This document shows positions 59,665 to 64,000 of a stretch of 64,000 nucleotides of DNA, one piece after another. A model generated the notes under the pieces. It was given only the letters and a program-made list of their open reading frames with translations. It did not search any database and was not told the origin of the DNA. Source of the stretch: Pseudovirgaria hyperparasitica (lineage: Eukaryota; Ascomycota; Dothideomycetes; Acrospermales; Acrospermaceae); NCBI RefSeq assembly GCF_010093815.1, contig NW_022985564.1:726590-790589 (forward strand). Direction: 5' to 3'. A program made the position numbers and the translations under genes. Numbering within the stretch: position 1 is the first letter of the stretch; each line of letters starts with the position of its first letter.

Positions 59665-60509
59665 GATAACAGAGAGGAATGGACTGTGATCCTCAATTGG
59701 TAGAGTAGAGAGAAGCAGAGGAGAACGAAGCAATTAATTTGTGAAATTGACATGACCGGCTAATACCGACGTCCATTCTAGCGCCACACGAGCTCTGGAG
59801 TACCTAGCTTATGACCAATGTGACAATTCGAGACCACGGATTGGCTGGCCCTACCAATCACGCCATCGGAGAAGTAAATCTCTAGGGGAGGTGGAGGAGA
59901 TTTTCATGGAGGTTTCGGCTGCATTGAGATGATGGATGGTTCACCGTCCACGAACGCTCGGTCCTCTAATATGATACATAGTAGGACTTTAGATAGTCAT
60001 TCTTTCGCTCGCTGAGTCTGGCTCTAGTAGTCATAATAATACTTATGTCTTACATTATTTTCTAGATGTCTGCACGCATCTTGTATCTTCCAATATGGCT
60101 GGGATACATGTATCGGTCATGGATCATCACCATTCCCAAGCTGACTACTCCAGCATCTGCCAAACGGACTTTTCGGCTCGGCAACTCGTCCTCCAACCAC
60201 TCCGCTTTCGGAGTGCTTACTAAGTCAATAGCCGATAGGTCACTACTAGTACGTGCCCCACCACGCTCACTCTTGCACCAGCAGACCCCACATCATCTGG
60301 TTATGCCGCGTCTTGTGGCTGCATTGTTGCATATCCATGTTTCTGTTGTTTGTCGTGTGTGTCTATCGATATCGTTACCACCGTTGTATCTCGCAGGACC
60401 TTGTATCTATCGCATCATGATGGAAGTTTGAGACCTGCTTGCTGCTCTTGCACCTAGCCTTGTCCACGCCCCTATCCCGCTACAGCGCCCAATCCTCGGC
60501 TTTCCGACC
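59665..60509. promoter_or_regulatory. Divergent promoter region MET5/FAD1 with CCAAT boxes
   Basis: 845 bp. Three CCAAT boxes lie within 45 bp: 59815-59819 (+), 59840-59844 (-, as ATTGG) and 59854-59858 (+). They are candidate sites for the HAP/CBC complex. I found no exact CYS3/MetR-type palindrome (ATGRYRYCAT). An open frame at 60066-60431 has an ATG but no recognisable domain and is not called. Confidence 0.55.
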
Positions 60510-61474
60510 ATGTCTTCTGCCGGTGCTGCTCACCAAGGCATCAAAAGCGATAGCTGCGAAAGTATGAATGGGTCTGCAATTCCTCCCACGGATACTCAAT
60601 CTTTCGCTGAGCTGTGTGCGCATATGCATGGGAGGTTACAAAGATTTTTAGCTGAGGATGTGAAGGACGAGAGACTGAGCAGCGTTCAAGAACAAACTCG
60701 CATTTCATTGGATGTCATTTCCGAAGCATTACACAAATATAAGTATGTACCTGTGAACTGTCCACTGTTGTGGCGCATATTGAACAGGAGATCACCATGT
60801 ACTGACGAGAAGCAGTATCACTGAGCTTTCTCTTTCCTACAATGGTGGTAAAGACTGCCTCGTCCTCCTCATACTATATCTCGCCGCCCTGCATCAAGTA
60901 CATAGCAACTCTTCAGACGCTCGCAACGAGCAGCTCTCGAGCTTGCAGAGCGTGTACATACAGTCACCCAATCCCTTCAATGAGGTAGAGTCGTTCGTGG
61001 CCTCCTCTGTGGCGATGTACTTCCTCGCCTTAGCTACATACGCTGCGCCGATGAAAATTGCCTTTACCAACTATCTTCGTGAATACCCCAAAGTAAAAGC
61101 CATATTCGTTGGCACACGAAGGACTGATCCGCATGGGGCTGATCTGACACATTTCGACCGTACCGACAGCGGGTGGCCGGACTTCATGCGGATACACCCA
61201 GTCATTGACTGGCATTATGTAGATATTTGGACAGTGAGTAGCCTGGATGAAGTCTTATCGCACAACTGAAAACATGCAGTTTATTCGGCATTTGAAGATC
61301 CCATACTGTTCTTTATACGATCAAGGTTATACGTCTTTAGGCGGTACTACCGACACGCACCCCAATCCGGCCTTGCAAAGACGGACTTCGGATCAGGGTG
61401 CGACTTCAGAGACATTTCGGCCAGCGTATGAACTCGTAGAGGACCAACAAGAAAGACTTGGGAGGGATAGATGA
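60510..61474 (+). CDS. FAD1: FAD synthase (FMN adenylyltransferase)
   Basis: Three exons: 60510-60742, 60816-61233, 61280-61474; introns 73 and 46 nt; 281 aa. The PAPS-reductase-like fold is recognised by the N-type PP-loop LSLSYNGGKDCLVLLILYL across the first splice, by VKAIFVGTRRTDPHGADLTHFDRTDSGWPDFMRIHPVIDWHYVDIW, the FAD1 signature, and by IPYCSLYDQGYTSLGGTTDTHPN after the second splice. It adenylylates FMN with ATP to make FAD in the cytosol. The length matches ascomycete FAD1. It shares a divergent promoter with MET5, whose holoenzyme partner Met10 binds FAD. Confidence 0.95.
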
Positions 61475-62706
61475 CTGTCTAGACGTCCACTGGCGTTATG
61501 CTCTCAGGACAGTGTTACCGCCCGTATGTACACAGCATCGACGAATGTATGATTGATGAACGAGATCACCGATACCCTCTCAATGAATGCGGTACCGATG
61601 ACAAGGCCCATGGCAAATCTGCCAAGTTCAAATTCTCCCTTCCATCATGGAGTGCGATCCACATCAATTGAGCAGCATGGCAACTAATGTGGCAGAAAAC
61701 TTTTTAAAGAAACGTGGCAGAAGCGGCCAGCATATCAATACTCAAGGTTTTTTTTAGATCCCTTGCAAGTGTTGCGTTACCGAGATGAGGTTGAAGTCGT
61801 CGAGACTGGAGATCACGCTCAATACCATTCAACTATTGACATCTATCCAAGACGTGCTCTTGCGAGTGTATCGTTACGGCTCCGATGCCGAATTCTAAGT
61901 CAGTAGGTCAGAGAGTCTACTCCCCTCGTCAGATTGTAGGTTCGAGGATATGATCCAAGGTCGGCTTTCATCGTGTATGAAGCATCCGAGGCTTATATCA
62001 TTGACGCTTTGTAGCCATCACCGAACACTCGTCATTTGGTCTAGCGATGTCGTTATCCAGGGACCATACACGCTACTCTCAATCAGGCACGAACTCCCGC
62101 GTCAGTCTCACCGAACCAATCAGATCCACAGAAACATTTACCACATTCTAAATGGTCGTACCTTGCATGATGAGGTGAAACCACAATCATCAGCATTCAC
62201 GTTGTGGTGCGGCGCAACGAAGACTCTGTTAAAGAATTACAGCTCTCTCCTGCCATACAAGCTATTCAAGTCGACGTCGGGAATCGGGTCGGTAGTGAGA
62301 CCTGCACCTCAATCATTGACGCTGCGAGCACCACGCGGGCTGACGTTTGCAAGGCTTACCGATCTATAAGCCAAAGACGATTGTTGCGCCTGTCCTGTTT
62401 CGATTAGCTGCCGGAACTAGCCCTGGGAAACCTATATCTGATGTGCTTTGTCACCCTACTCGCACGCAATCGATATAATCCAGCACATCATGCACACCGC
62501 AATACGTATCTGACCCTTGCATTCTCGCCCCTGCTCCATAATCCGGGGTAGTGGAATTACTATTGCGTGATTCTAACAGACACTTATAAGTTCTTAAGGT
62601 CACTTATTACATTTCTCAGTTCGAATATCAACACGAAACACTACTTAACTGCAGGCGTTTCTGCACAAAAGACCCAAATATTCAACCTTCTTAACCATCT
62701 ATCATC
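61475..62706. other. Intergenic region FAD1/dioxygenase gene
   Basis: 1232 bp with no supported gene. A stretch at 61880-61960 vaguely resembles a tRNA but does not fold. The right end, upstream of 62707, is pyrimidine-rich promoter-like DNA. Confidence 0.4.
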
Positions 62707-63912
62707 ATGGCTCCGGGACTGATCGACGCTGTCTCTGTTGTACCGCAGGCTATCAATGCCGCGAAGAAGCGTGACAGCGTTGTTTCCAATGCGTCATCTG
62801 TACAGTCTGTCCTTGGATACGAGCCAGGCCGAACCCATGTCGACACTTACGAAGAATACGAACATGAAGACCTCAAACCCCACTTTCCAGATGTCAAATG
62901 GCCCGAACTAGAGGAGGTCTCATATCAAGATAAAGGTATCCAAGGCGATCCCAACTTCAAGAACCTACTTGCGGATGCAACCGACATATTCGATTACAAC
63001 CCGAAGCTCGGCACCGAAATTCATGGGGTGAACCTAGCCAAACTCACAAATGCACAGAAAGATGACCTTGCGCGTCTTATAGCTACACGCGGCGTTGTCT
63101 TCTTCAGAGACCAACAGGATCTCGATATCAACGCACAGCGGGAACTCGGTGTCTATTTTGGTACTCTTCACAAGCATGCTACAACAATGACTCCACAGAA
63201 TGGTCTGGATGATGTTCACGTCGTATACGCAGCTGAGGGCGGTAAAGACAATAGAGCATTCTTTTCACCCAGCTTCCTGTGGCACTCGGACGTCACATAC
63301 GAGATCCAGCCACCTTCATACACTTCACTGAAGCTTCTCTCCGGGCCTCCACGAGGCGGAGGTGGAGACACTCTCTGGTCTAGTCAATATGCAGCTTACG
63401 ATGCACTGAGCTCGCATATGCAAAAGTATCTCGAAGGCCTTACAGCCTTGCACTCCGCCGAGCTTCAGGCGGAAGGCTCACGATCGCTTGGCCGACCAGT
63501 CCGTCGAGAGCCAGTCACCACCGAGCACCCTCTGATCCGGGTCAACCCAGTAACCCGGTGGAAGTCTCTCTTCTACAACCCTGGCTTCGTCACGGCCATC
63601 GTTGGCATTCCTAAGGTCGAGAGCGACGCCATCATTCGTTATTTGAATGAGGTGATCTCTACGACCAATGAGCTTCACGTCCGATTTCAGTGGAACAAGA
63701 ATGACGTCGCATTCTGGGACAACAGAGTCACTAACCATTCGGCGTCATACGGTTTCGCTCCTCATCGTCGACACGCTGTTCGTGTGGCAGCTACTGGAGA
63801 GCGACCTGTCTACGACCCAACTGGTAAATCCCAAGAAGAAGAATACAATGCCAAGTATGGTCTTCCAGCGGTCAACAAGGACGGAGCGGGTATTGCAAAC
63901 TACAACGACTGA
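62707..63912 (+). CDS. TauD/Jlp1-type alpha-ketoglutarate-dependent sulfonate dioxygenase
   Basis: Single exon, 401 aa. The TauD domain starts near residue 100 (GTEIHGVNLAKLTNAQKDDLARLI). Iron ligands are visible in LWHSDVTYE (H-x-D) and in the distal NHSASYGFAPHRRH region, where RRH includes the 2-oxoglutarate-binding Arg. GVVFFRDQ and GGGDTLWSSQYAAYDALS are further family motifs. These enzymes oxidise sulfonates or sulfate esters with O2 and 2-oxoglutarate; taurine-type substrates yield an aldehyde plus sulfite. The exact substrate cannot be read here. The N-terminal 90 residues are hydrophilic, as in fungal Jlp1-like proteins. The gene lies next to FAD1 and MET5, which suggests a sulfur-scavenging context. 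Confidence 0.92.
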   Translation: MAPGLIDAVSVVPQAINAAKKRDSVVSNASSVQSVLGYEPGRTHVDTYEEYEHEDLKPHFPDVKWPELEEVSYQDKGIQGDPNFKNLLADATDIFDYNPKLGTEIHGVNLAKLTNAQKDDLARLIATRGVVFFRDQQDLDINAQRELGVYFGTLHKHATTMTPQNGLDDVHVVYAAEGGKDNRAFFSPSFLWHSDVTYEIQPPSYTSLKLLSGPPRGGGGDTLWSSQYAAYDALSSHMQKYLEGLTALHSAELQAEGSRSLGRPVRREPVTTEHPLIRVNPVTRWKSLFYNPGFVTAIVGIPKVESDAIIRYLNEVISTTNELHVRFQWNKNDVAFWDNRVTNHSASYGFAPHRRHAVRVAATGERPVYDPTGKSQEEEYNAKYGLPAVNKDGAGIANYND

Positions 63913-64000
63913 ATCTGTGACAAGACAGATTCCTACTAAGGGAGGACACAGGCGTTCTATATTATCATAATTTCTGCGATTTAGCGGGCGTATGAGGTCT

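Noticed and set aside
60066-60431. 121-codon frame upstream of FAD1
   Set aside because: Composition is irregular and no domain is seen; it lies in the divergent promoter and is probably chance.
61880-61960. tRNA-like sequence with a B-box-like GGTTCGAG
   Set aside because: The acceptor and T stems do not pair, and the position after the T loop lacks the expected C. At most it is a chance match or a fully decayed tRNA.

Overview
The window is nuclear chromosomal DNA of a filamentous ascomycete (Pezizomycotina). It is gene-dense (29 protein-coding genes in 64 kb on both strands). Most introns are 46-65 nt with GTRNGT donors and YAG acceptors. The gene set is typical of the group: Dicer-like 1, a DASH complex subunit, exocyst EXO84, a Mnn9/Van1/Anp1-type mannosyltransferase, a Met5-type sulfite reductase and an epimerase-only Gal10. 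The class cannot be fixed from sequence alone; Dothideomycetes is my best guess. I saw no rRNA, convincing tRNA, CRISPR array, transposon or viral remnant. Exon structures below were built by hand from splice signals and family conservation. Every spliced model closes in frame with a length suited to its family.

Layout. 0-16 kb: TAP42 (-) and DCL1 (+), divergent; LCB3 (-) and RHO4 (+), divergent; DAD1 (-); a class I glutamine amidotransferase (-) divergent from an MFS transporter (+); a SEC14-like lipid transfer protein (-). 16-27 kb: the Golgi Arf-GEF GEA1 (-), a Golgi mannan polymerase subunit with an unusual Lys-Glu-Pro repeat tail (-), a 1.5-kb gene-free stretch, and a Cys-rich protein (-). 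27-41.5 kb: MTR3 (+), a protein with two Myb-like modules (-), EXO84 (-) and TOM20 (+) divergent, NOP53 (-) and YPT6 (+) divergent, a SUN-domain protein (-), GAL10 (+). 41.5-54 kb: ARC1 (+), a four-helix membrane protein (+), a PflX-like radical SAM protein (+), two unrecognised proteins (+), an MFS transporter (-) divergent from a Sna3/Sna4-like PMP3-family protein (+). 54-64 kb: sulfite reductase MET5 (-), FAD synthase FAD1 (+) and a TauD/Jlp1-type sulfonate dioxygenase (+).

How they fit. Most genes are unrelated housekeeping functions: RNA silencing, TOR signalling, the early secretory pathway, polarity, ribosome and RNA processing, mitochondrial import. The one stretch with metabolic logic is the right end. 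A sulfonate dioxygenase would release sulfite, sulfite reductase turns sulfite into sulfide, and FAD synthase makes the flavin that the sulfite reductase holoenzyme needs. MET5 and FAD1 share a promoter carrying three CCAAT boxes.

The most unusual single genes are the PflX-like radical SAM protein with a presequence-like N-terminus, ARC1 with an extended presequence-like N-terminus, the mannosyltransferase with the repeat tail, and the Myb-like protein that looks like a tandem exon duplication.
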